From Bacteroidetes bacterium UBA7368 (GTDB taxonomy: Bacteria; Bacteroidota; Rhodothermia; Rhodothermales; UBA10348), in contig DKOG01000029.1 in the NCBI GenBank assembly GCA_002469915.1, forward strand, positions 1 through 11,072: a stretch of DNA of 11,072 bases, given 5' to 3'. This document shows positions 1-6,069 of this stretch, in pieces. Made by a program: the position numbers and the translations under genes. Under the pieces are notes generated by a model that saw nothing but the letters and a program-made list of their open reading frames with translations, was not told where the DNA came from and did not search any database. Positions within the stretch are counted from its first letter, which is position 1; every line of letters starts with the position of its first letter.

Positions 1-142
1 TCGCACCCATCTGATGCTTATTGGAAGAGGTACGCTCTTCCGCAAAGGAATTCCAGGCCTGACAGGCAGGACACTGACCCATCCATCGATGAGCCTCGTT
101 TCCACAGTCTTGACAGACGAATATTGATTTTACTTTTGCCAT
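1..142 (-). CDS. radA: DNA repair protein RadA, N-terminal fragment (runs off the left edge)
   Basis: Reading leftwards from an ATG at 142-140 gives about 47 residues that begin MAKVKSIFVCQDCGNEAHRW and continue with MGQCPACQAWNSFAEE. This is the classic RadA/Sms N-terminus: a C4 zinc finger of two CxxC pairs (Cys10/13 and Cys24/27), with the Trp-Gly-x-Cys-Pro and Ala-Trp-Asn signatures that follow in the family. RadA is a RecA-like, DnaB-like ATPase that helps process recombination intermediates and drives branch migration; its KNRFG and Lon-like domains would lie beyond position 1. The frame is open to the window edge. The start is fixed by homology, since family members begin two to nine residues before the first zinc-binding Cys. 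No clear Shine-Dalgarno sequence precedes it. It is divergent from the mla cassette. A 7-bp inverted repeat (23-29 / 35-41) lies in the coding region just after the zinc finger. Confidence 0.93.
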   Translation of the reverse strand, partial: MAKVKSIFVCQDCGNEAHRWMGQCPACQAWNSFAEERTSSNKHQMGA

Positions 143-341
143 ATCTGAAATATAGAGGAGCGGAGTGACAACATCGTGACACCCCTAGGCTAAAGGTTGC
201 GCATAGCGGATCGTATGGATCTTGGATGAACACCGTAGCGTCTGTCTTAGGAGTGACACCTATTAATGGAATCGTCGTACCTTGACTGAATATCCCAGAA
301 ACAGTTTTACGTCCCCTTTTTTGCTGAAATCGACCTCAAAT
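143..341. promoter_or_regulatory. Divergent upstream region between radA and mlaE
   Basis: This stretch of about 200 bp separates the radA start from the preferred mlaE ATG, so promoters for both directions should lie here. I see no convincing -35/-10 pair on either strand and no stable hairpin. The hexamer GTGACA occurs three times on the plus strand (165-170, 176-181 and 253-258); the first and third copies sit in a shared GGAGTGACA context. If mlaE instead starts at TTG 282, the region shrinks to 139 bp. A seven-codon reading frame from ATG 266 ends in TGA at 287-289 and overlaps that TTG, but nothing shows it is translated. Confidence 0.35.
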
Positions 342-1085
342 ATGATTTTGAACCCGATTCGGGCTCTTGGCAAGTACAGTCAGCTACTGTACCATGCTTT
401 TGGCGCCTTACCCGAATTCGGTACCTATCGGGTCAATTTGTGGCAACAAATGATGCGAATTGGGATCGACTCCCTTCCTATTGTGATGCTCGCCGCAGCA
501 TTTTCGGGCGCAGTGACAACGGTTCAAACGGCTTATCAGTTGGTATCACCCCTGATTCCCCGAAGTATTATTGGATCCATTGTCGTGCCCTCTATGATTT
601 TAGAGCTAGGCGCGGTCGTGACAGGTTTTATTTTGGCCGGTCGAGTCGGAGCGCGCATCGCAGCTGAACTCGGCACTATGCGTGTAACCGAACAGATTGA
701 CGCGCTCGAAGCCATGGGACTCAATTCTATCGGGTATTTGATCGTTCCTCGGGTACTGGCCGGAATCGTCATGTTTCCGGTTTTGTATGTTGCCGCTAGC
801 TTTGTCGGAATTGGGGGTGGCATGTTGGTTGGACATTTTGGCGGGTTCGTTCCTATTGGCGAATTTTTGGAAGGAGCACGCGAGTTTTTTCAACCGTTTG
901 ATCCTGTCTTTGGATTGATCAAATCATTAGTGTTCGGATTCACGATCACCTCGATCTCCTGTTTCAAAGGATACAATACGAGCGGAGGTGCTGAAGGGGT
1001 GGGACGATCTACCACGCAAGCAGCGGTAGCCTCCTGTGTCTTCTTGCTTCTTGCGGATCTTGTTCTCGCAGCAACCCTACTCTAG
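342..1085 (+). CDS. mlaE: MlaE-family lipid ABC transporter permease
   Basis: This is the integral inner-membrane permease of an MCE/Mla-type phospholipid transporter, working with the ATPase and MCE protein encoded directly downstream. From ATG 342 it is 247 residues, about the usual MlaE length. It shows an amphipathic N-terminal segment, then hydrophobic segments near residues 45-65, 85-105, 135-160, 195-215 and 225-247. The family hallmark TEQIDALEAMG (about residues 115-125) is present, followed by a proline-containing IVPRVLAG stretch that is also typical. The frame is open back to a TTG at 282, which would add 20 residues; I prefer 342 because family members begin shortly before the 'lGkys.ll' segment, but no good ribosome-binding site supports either start. 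It ends one base before the mlaF ATG, indicating an operon. The substrate (phospholipid) is inferred from the family. Confidence 0.95.
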   Translation: MILNPIRALGKYSQLLYHAFGALPEFGTYRVNLWQQMMRIGIDSLPIVMLAAAFSGAVTTVQTAYQLVSPLIPRSIIGSIVVPSMILELGAVVTGFILAGRVGARIAAELGTMRVTEQIDALEAMGLNSIGYLIVPRVLAGIVMFPVLYVAASFVGIGGGMLVGHFGGFVPIGEFLEGAREFFQPFDPVFGLIKSLVFGFTITSISCFKGYNTSGGAEGVGRSTTQAAVASCVFLLLADLVLAATLL

Positions 1086-1086
1086 A

Positions 1087-1827
1087 ATGATCAGCGTTCG
1101 AAACATAAATAAGAGCTTTGATGGACGTCAGGTCCTCTTTGATGTTAACCTAGACATTCAAGAAGGGCACACTCAAGCTATCATTGGCCGCTCGGGTTCA
1201 GGTAAGAGTGTGTTGATGAAGCACATCATTGGATTGATGCAGCCGGATTCAGGTCATATTACTGTGGATGGAATAGACATTAATATCATTCCGTACGCTG
1301 AATTACGTAAAGTCCGACGGAATTTCGGCGTGCTGTTTCAAGGTGGCGCCCTCTTCGATTCCATGGATGCTTTTGAGAATGTGGCCTTTCCATTGCGAAC
1401 GTTTACCTCGAAATCTGAGTCAGAGGTTCGTGCCGAGGTTATGGAATGTTTAGGGATGGTGGAATTGCCCGATGTGGGGAAAAAGATGCCTTCCGAATTG
1501 TCCGGGGGCATGCAGAAAAGGGTCGCGTTGGCCCGAGCCGTTGCGCTCAAGCCCCGCTATATTTTATATGATGAACCCACAAGTGGCTTGGATCCTGAAA
1601 CGTCCAATACGATTGATGAACTAATTAAAAGTCTGGCAGACCAACTGAACGTGACGAGTATCGTTGTCACGCATGACATGCACTCTGTGTTGAATATTGC
1701 TGATAGAGCAGCGTTCATTCACGAGGGCAGAATGCACTGGACTGGCACGATAGAAGATCTACATGCTAGTGATGACAAAGTGCTGCGTAGGTTTGTCAAA
1801 GCAAACGAATACCAGATCGGTGTATAA
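1087..1827 (+). CDS. mlaF: MlaF-family lipid transporter ATP-binding protein
   Basis: This is the cytoplasmic ATPase that powers the Mla-type transporter. The 246-residue product has every ABC motif: Walker A GRSGSGKS (34-41), a Q-loop in LFQGGALFD, signature LSGGMQ (138-143), Walker B ILYDEPT (159-165) with catalytic Glu163, D-loop SGLDP, and the H-loop His196 in VVTHDMHS. The GGALFDSM stretch after the Q-loop is characteristic of MlaF/Mkl ATPases rather than importers of sugars or amino acids. The frame is open upstream to an ATG at 1036 inside mlaE, but ATG 1087, one base after the mlaE stop, places the usual N-terminal strand (MISVRNINKSFDG) correctly, so I choose it. Translation is probably coupled to mlaE. 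The sequence shows no missing residue or frameshift. Confidence 0.96.
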   Translation: MISVRNINKSFDGRQVLFDVNLDIQEGHTQAIIGRSGSGKSVLMKHIIGLMQPDSGHITVDGIDINIIPYAELRKVRRNFGVLFQGGALFDSMDAFENVAFPLRTFTSKSESEVRAEVMECLGMVELPDVGKKMPSELSGGMQKRVALARAVALKPRYILYDEPTSGLDPETSNTIDELIKSLADQLNVTSIVVTHDMHSVLNIADRAAFIHEGRMHWTGTIEDLHASDDKVLRRFVKANEYQIGV

Positions 1828-1857
1828 TCTCCGAATCGAAACACAACAAGAATAGGC

Positions 1858-2790
1858 GTGAAAATTTCAAACGAACTAAAAGTCGGACTCACGATCATTG
1901 GAGCAACAGTGATCTTCATTCTGGGTGTTCGATACTTCGAGGATTTACCTCTTTTCGCGACGACCTACGAACTAAAAGCTGAGTTTGAGGATGCTGGAGG
2001 ACTCATTCCAGGTAATCTGGTTCGAGTAAGTGGGGTCAGCGTGGGATCGGTCAATTCGGTAGTGATCTCCCAGGAAACGGGAAAAGTTGAAATCGGCTTC
2101 CATGTGGATCGAAATATTATCGTTACCGAAGGCTCTTACGCTATTGTTACCGGAATCGATGCGCTAGGAGCTGTTCGTTTGGACCTCTTTTTGGGTAGCC
2201 CGAGCGCACCGCAGATCCCTGAGGGGGGACTCGTAGATCCGGGTAAGGGTTCAGATTTACTCGGAGACTTGAGCGCCAGTGCACCTGAAATGTTTGATAA
2301 AGTATCGGGCGTATTGGACGGACTGGATTCTGTTCTGGCAGAAGCGGGGACTATGCTATCTCAACCCGAGTCGGATTTAAGACGCACGATGTCCTCGATG
2401 GAAAGTGCCGTTGCTGAGCTAGATGCATTGTTAGCCAGTGAACGAGGCCGTGTTGACTCCATTATGTCCAACGTGGAGTCAGTTACGGGTTCTTTGGATT
2501 CCGCCATGGGCAAGGATGGCGAAAAGGTGAGTCAGGTAATGAACCATCTTGGGACCACGTTAACAACATTGGATGCCGAATTGGCCAGACTTAGTTCGGT
2601 TAGCGATAACCTCAATGTCCTGTTACAGAAGCTGAACGAAGGGCAGGGGACGCTGGGCCTTCTCATTAACGATCCAACGATGTATCACAAAATGGATTCT
2701 ACGCTGGATTCCATCAATAGCCTTCTCGCTGACTTTGAGTCAGATCCTGCCAAGTATTTGGGCGAAATGAAGCTAGTAGACTTGTTTTAA
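1858..2790 (+). CDS. mlaD: MlaD-like MCE-domain lipid-binding protein
   Basis: This is the membrane-anchored periplasmic partner of the transporter. It starts at GTG 1858, 30 bp after the mlaF stop, and is 310 residues long. One N-terminal membrane helix (about residues 9-24) is followed by a single MCE domain (about 36-116), with the typical DAGGLIPGNLVRVSGVSVGSV core. From about 140 to 300 the chain is rich in Leu, Ser, Asp and Glu, with spacing that suggests long amphipathic helices. It ends with a GQGTLGLLINDPTMYHKMDS motif that recurs in the C-terminus of MCE proteins of this group. The length exceeds E. coli MlaD (about 180 residues), so the helical tail may form a channel or needle-like extension; that is inference. 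No MlaC- or MlaB-like gene accompanies the cassette in the window. GTG is the only sensible start, because the anchor begins within ten residues of it. Confidence 0.93.
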   Translation: MKISNELKVGLTIIGATVIFILGVRYFEDLPLFATTYELKAEFEDAGGLIPGNLVRVSGVSVGSVNSVVISQETGKVEIGFHVDRNIIVTEGSYAIVTGIDALGAVRLDLFLGSPSAPQIPEGGLVDPGKGSDLLGDLSASAPEMFDKVSGVLDGLDSVLAEAGTMLSQPESDLRRTMSSMESAVAELDALLASERGRVDSIMSNVESVTGSLDSAMGKDGEKVSQVMNHLGTTLTTLDAELARLSSVSDNLNVLLQKLNEGQGTLGLLINDPTMYHKMDSTLDSINSLLADFESDPAKYLGEMKLVDLF

Positions 2791-2814
2791 GGCGATAATA
2801 CCCGGGTGTGATCC

Positions 2815-3378
2815 ATGACGAACTACCAAGATGCGCTTGATCTATTCCATGAATGGACGCTAACCGATAGCCTAAGACGCCATGGGTATGCTGTTGAAGC
2901 GGCCATGGGGTATTACGCTAAGAAACTGGGCGAAGACGAAGAAAAGTGGCGCATTACAGGACTTCTGCATGACATGGATTACGAACGTCATCAAACGATG
3001 GAAGAGCATCCGTATGTGGGAGTGAAGTATCTGAAAGAGAAGGGGTACCCGGAGGACGTACTAGATGCCATACTTGGGCATGCCAATCATACGGGGCACG
3101 CTAGAGAAACGCTTATGGCAAAGGTCCTATTTGCAGTGGATGAATTGGCTGGTTTCATCACAGCTGTTGGATACGTTCGGCCGACCGGTTTGGAAGGCAT
3201 GAAGCCTCGGTCAGTAGTTAAAAAACTGAAGAACAAGCAATTTGCTGCTGCAGTGAGTCGCGAAGATGTCAGAGCTGGAGCTGAAGATCTTGGCATCGAG
3301 TTTAACGAACACATTGCTCATGTTATTGCTGGTATGCAAGCAGACGCAACAAGACTCGGGTTTGGTTCGTCCGACTAG
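2815..3378 (+). CDS. HD-domain metal-dependent phosphohydrolase
   Basis: This 187-residue soluble protein of the HD superfamily starts at ATG 2815, 24 bp after mlaD. Likely metal ligands are visible in the expected order: His23, the His52-Asp53 pair in GLLHDMDYE, His65, His89 in GHANHTG, and Asp109 in LFAVDELAGF. The C-terminal part, with VRPTGLEGM, a Lys-rich stretch and KQFAAAVSRED, matches a widespread family of about 185-residue stand-alone HD hydrolases. Such proteins hydrolyse phosphate esters or nucleotides, but the substrate of this subfamily is not known to me. There is no signal peptide or membrane segment, so it should be cytoplasmic. Its position between mlaD and the DUF445 gene in the same orientation suggests co-transcription, but I see no functional tie to lipid transport. 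Confidence 0.9.
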   Translation: MTNYQDALDLFHEWTLTDSLRRHGYAVEAAMGYYAKKLGEDEEKWRITGLLHDMDYERHQTMEEHPYVGVKYLKEKGYPEDVLDAILGHANHTGHARETLMAKVLFAVDELAGFITAVGYVRPTGLEGMKPRSVVKKLKNKQFAAAVSREDVRAGAEDLGIEFNEHIAHVIAGMQADATRLGFGSSD

Positions 3379-3402
3379 CCATTCAACAAACCGTGTTTTG
3401 CC

Positions 3403-4596
3403 TTGGAAGACCACCTATCAGATCAGCCTGATTCCGAAGAGATCCCATCAACAGGTGTGTCGGTTCGTGAGGCCCGCGAAGTTACCCGCGAACGGGCGGC
3501 TGATTTTCGTGCCCTCCTATCCAAGTATGTAAAGCGCCACTTACCGTCTAAGAAAGACGCCAAGTCAACGGATGCTGGTGTACCCAAGGTAGAGGGTAAT
3601 CATGCCTCGATGCTTCCACTGCTTCGTCTGATTCCATGGATACTGCTCATCTTCTTTACAGTCTCTTTTGCGTGGGATTTTCCTGAGATGAGTTTTACGC
3701 TGATGGGTCGTGTGTTTGTGTTGGACGGCTTGATGCGCATTGTAGCTGTGAGTGGTTTGATTGGTTTTTTAACCAATTGGGTGGCCATTACGATGCTTTT
3801 CAATCCTCGACAAGAGCGACCCTTATTCGGACAGGGTTTGATACCGGCACAACGGGAACGGGTGATATACCGTCTGGCTACCGCCGTGAGTGAGGAATTG
3901 ATCAATGAAGAGATCATCAAGCAGAAAATTGAAGAGAATGAGGTCATTCCGAAGTATCGCGAGATCGCGATGACCGTTACCCGAGGTGTGCTTGAGGATG
4001 ACGGGTTTCGATCTGAACTCAAGTCACTGACTGCGGACTACGTTGAAACCGTGCTTACATCGGATGAAGTCAGAAATCGGATTGTAGGATTCGTGATTGA
4101 GAAAATCGAGGCCTATGCAGGAGAAGGGGTCGGCGGAATGGCGCTCAAAGCGTATCGCTTTGTAAACGAAGACGATTTTAAAGCAAGGGTAGATAAAGCC
4201 GTTCACGGCATTCCGATGCAGCTAGACGTCGTTTTAGATGAAATGGATGCTTTGTTGGATCGTATTCCAGCTAAAATCGAAGCTCGAGCAGAGGATATCG
4301 AGGATCTGGCTACGCGCGTGGTGTTAGGCTTTGTTGAAAACCTAGACGTCTATAACATGGTCATGAGTAACATGATGAGCTATGATGAAGGGAAATTGGA
4401 GGCACTGATTAAAAAATCCAGCAACGAACAGCTCAATTACATCAAGTACCTGGGAGGTGCACTGGGTGTGCTAGGTGGACTTGTTATTTGGCAGCCTATC
4501 CCGGCCGTTCTGCTATTTTCTGGAGTGGGCGGGATTCTGTTCGTTGTTGATGAAACCTTGTTTAGGCTCCGCAAGAAAAGTCAGGATGTCGACTGA
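3403..4596 (+). CDS. DUF445 family membrane protein
   Basis: This 397-residue membrane protein of the DUF445 (YheB-like) family has no established biochemical function. It is read from TTG 3403, 24 bp after the HD gene. The first 70 residues are polar and probably cytoplasmic. Membrane segments follow at about 72-90 and 109-128; the second runs into the family signature [18 protein letters not shown] (118-135). A long, charged, mostly helical middle (about 140-340) leads to two closing hydrophobic segments at about 348-364 and 366-383. The central repeats of [10 protein letters not shown] and VVLGFVENL type resemble the paired helical repeats of the family. The start is uncertain: ATG at 3610 (Met70) would remove the polar head and begin right at the first membrane helix. 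The last 16 bp overlap the 3' end of tdk on the other strand. Confidence 0.87.
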   Translation: MEDHLSDQPDSEEIPSTGVSVREAREVTRERAADFRALLSKYVKRHLPSKKDAKSTDAGVPKVEGNHASMLPLLRLIPWILLIFFTVSFAWDFPEMSFTLMGRVFVLDGLMRIVAVSGLIGFLTNWVAITMLFNPRQERPLFGQGLIPAQRERVIYRLATAVSEELINEEIIKQKIEENEVIPKYREIAMTVTRGVLEDDGFRSELKSLTADYVETVLTSDEVRNRIVGFVIEKIEAYAGEGVGGMALKAYRFVNEDDFKARVDKAVHGIPMQLDVVLDEMDALLDRIPAKIEARAEDIEDLATRVVLGFVENLDVYNMVMSNMMSYDEGKLEALIKKSSNEQLNYIKYLGGALGVLGGLVIWQPIPAVLLFSGVGGILFVVDETLFRLRKKSQDVD

Positions 4597-5204
4597 GCGG
4601 TTGAGTCAGTGTCATCCGAGGTGTCGAGTCCTGCAGACAGATTGACATCAAAACAATCCCGGCAGCGCGGCTCATAACTATCCGTGGCTCCCAGCAATAC
4701 TTGCTCGCTTCCAGCCACGAGACGCTGCGAATGATTGGCTGGTGCCCCGCACACTACGCAGATGGCGTGCAATTTGGTTACGAATTCCGCGATGGCCATA
4801 ACCTGTGGCAACGGTTCAAACGGATTGCCAAGGTAGTCCTGATCTAGTCCCGCAACGATAACTCGTTTTCCAACCAAGGCGAGTTCTTTACACACGTCGA
4901 CTAGATCATTCTCAAAAAATTGAGCTTCGTCAATACCGACTACTTCAGCATCCATGGCTAAGAGCAGAATTTGAGATGCCGATGCGACGGGCGTTGAGCG
5001 CACACTGCGTTCATCATGTGAAACCACTTCATCGTCACTAAATCTAGTGTCGAGTGCCGGTTTGAAGATCTCAACCCGCTGACGGGCTATCCGAGCCCGT
5101 TTCATGCGCCGAATCAGTTCTTCGGTCTTTCCACTAAACATGGATCCGCAAACGACTTCTATCCAGCCGGCTGTTCGGGGACGTCTGAGTATATGCGGTT
5201 CCAA
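4581..5204 (-). CDS. tdk: Thymidine kinase (type II)
   Basis: This cytoplasmic pyrimidine-salvage enzyme phosphorylates thymidine to dTMP with ATP. The 207-residue product carries the type II features: P-loop GSMFSGKT (20-27), the catalytic DEAQFF motif (91-96, Glu92 as general base), the [11 protein letters not shown] segment (118-128), and a structural zinc site of CVVC (148-151) and CRDC (180-183). The Thr-Asp-Ser-Tyr-Glu segment that binds thymidine in the lasso loop is present (173-177). Translation probably begins at TTG 5204, because the only later Met in the N-terminal part lies inside the P-loop; a GAGG sits 9 bases upstream and could serve as ribosome-binding site. It lies 88 bp downstream of batE in the same direction and may be co-transcribed. 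The Asp/Ser/Thr-rich tail (about 190-207) overlaps the convergent DUF445 gene. Confidence 0.96.
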   Translation of the reverse strand: MEPHILRRPRTAGWIEVVCGSMFSGKTEELIRRMKRARIARQRVEIFKPALDTRFSDDEVVSHDERSVRSTPVASASQILLLAMDAEVVGIDEAQFFENDLVDVCKELALVGKRVIVAGLDQDYLGNPFEPLPQVMAIAEFVTKLHAICVVCGAPANHSQRLVAGSEQVLLGATDSYEPRCRDCFDVNLSAGLDTSDDTDSTAQSTS

Positions 5205-5292
5205 AGAGGGGGGCCTCAGGATTCAGGGAAAAGAGGGTCACGAAGATACATCACCAAGACCGATATTCATCGGAGTGACGGAAAGCCGGGTG
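5205..5292. other. Short spacer between batE and tdk
   Basis: These 88 bp separate two minus-strand genes. They hold a 4-bp inverted repeat with a run of C in the loop (5206-5209 / 5214-5217), which includes the putative tdk ribosome-binding GAGG, and a 5-bp inverted repeat with a 4-base loop (5260-5264 / 5269-5273). Neither is followed by a T run in the direction of transcription, so I see no intrinsic terminator. tdk may therefore be read through from the bat transcript. Confidence 0.4.
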
Positions 5293-6069
5293 CTAAATCT
5301 CACCCAAAACAGACTGAGGTACCCATCCCCGGATGCCATTGGGTATCTGAATGAAGGTCCACTCCGAAGTGCGGGACTTGATATGTACTACGAGTCCTTC
5401 ATGCACATTTTGGACGGATGCTGCTCCTGGGTCGGCTTGTTCTACTAGATCAACTTCCGAGGCTAAGATAACCGCCATGGGATCGGTAGGTGGCCAGGCC
5501 GAAGTAGCGAGTGCGTGAATCAACAAGAGTGCGCCAAGGGCACCTGATATGACCCTCATTCGTCGCCACCAATCACCCCTTACTGCAAATAAAAGGCGGA
5601 CTATGACGAGGGCTCCGAACCCAAACCAAATAGAGATCCCCAACCAGAAGGCGGTTCTCATGGGCATGACTCGAGCAGTCCAAGCATGGAGTTTCTTCCA
5701 GAACGGATCCGGAAGCTGAGAAAATTGATCCTGCGTTCGTAGGCGGGCTACGTTTAGCGAATGCACCACTTTCTCGTTTTCACTATCCAACAGCAGTGCG
5801 CGCTCCAAGTACTGGATGGCTTGTCCTAGGTGGTCCATCCGGTAATGGGCCAAGCCTACATTGTAGTACAATTCCGTTGAGGCCCAACCCGCTCTTTCTG
5901 CCGTCGCAAAAGCGCTGATCGCGTTCGGGAAGTCGCCGTCCATCAGAAATTGTGTGCCCTCATCAAACGCTTGAACCGCCTCATTCTGAGCGGTGACGGG
6001 AAGGGCCGTCAGGAGTGCGAATAGGAAATAGGCGACATAGATGACCTTGGTGAAATTAAAACGCATCAT
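5293..6069 (-). CDS. batE: BatE: TPR and SH3-like aerotolerance protein
   Basis: This is the last gene of the bat cluster, giving 258 residues. An N-terminal signal peptide or anchor (about 5-27, ending in PVTAQ) is followed by TPR-like helices (about 31-100; key motifs FPNAISAFATAERAG and AIQYLERALLLDSEN). Two membrane segments (about 138-160 and 171-188) come next, then an SH3-like C-terminal domain (about 200-258) with VHEGLVVHIK and GIRGWVPQSVL. This order of TPR, two membrane helices and bacterial SH3 is the BatE architecture of Bacteroidota. The start ATG overlaps the batD stop as ATGA (6069-6066), and GAGAGG eight bases upstream is a plausible ribosome-binding site; a second ATG follows immediately. 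Its role is probably scaffolding or binding in the envelope Bat complex. The molecular function is not established. Confidence 0.9.
   Translation of the reverse strand: MMRFNFTKVIYVAYFLFALLTALPVTAQNEAVQAFDEGTQFLMDGDFPNAISAFATAERAGWASTELYYNVGLAHYRMDHLGQAIQYLERALLLDSENEKVVHSLNVARLRTQDQFSQLPDPFWKKLHAWTARVMPMRTAFWLGISIWFGFGALVIVRLLFAVRGDWWRRMRVISGALGALLLIHALATSAWPPTDPMAVILASEVDLVEQADPGAASVQNVHEGLVVHIKSRTSEWTFIQIPNGIRGWVPQSVLGEI

Noticed and set aside
23..41. Perfect 7-bp inverted repeat (GGAAGAG / CTCTTCC) inside radA
   Set aside because: It is within the coding region just after the zinc finger, and nothing around it suggests a regulatory or recombination site.
18..233. Minus-strand frame of 71 codons across the radA start
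   Set aside because: It runs in a different frame from the clear RadA zinc-finger N-terminus and has no family features.
1036..1086. Earlier ATG for mlaF inside the mlaE gene
   Set aside because: It would add 17 residues with no match to ABC ATPases; ATG 1087 directly after the mlaE stop gives the standard N-terminus.
3600..4022. Minus-strand frame of 140 codons opposite the DUF445 gene
   Set aside because: It is Ser/Arg/Lys-rich without structure and lies fully antisense to a membrane protein with clear family motifs.
5083..5101. Perfect 7-bp inverted repeat (ACGGGCT / AGCCCGT, 5-base loop) inside tdk
   Set aside because: It lies in conserved coding sequence and has no T run; a stem of this length is likely to occur by chance in a window of this size.
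5260..5273. Small inverted repeat between batE and tdk as a possible terminator
   Set aside because: The stem is only 5 bp with mixed composition, and no T run follows it in the direction of transcription.
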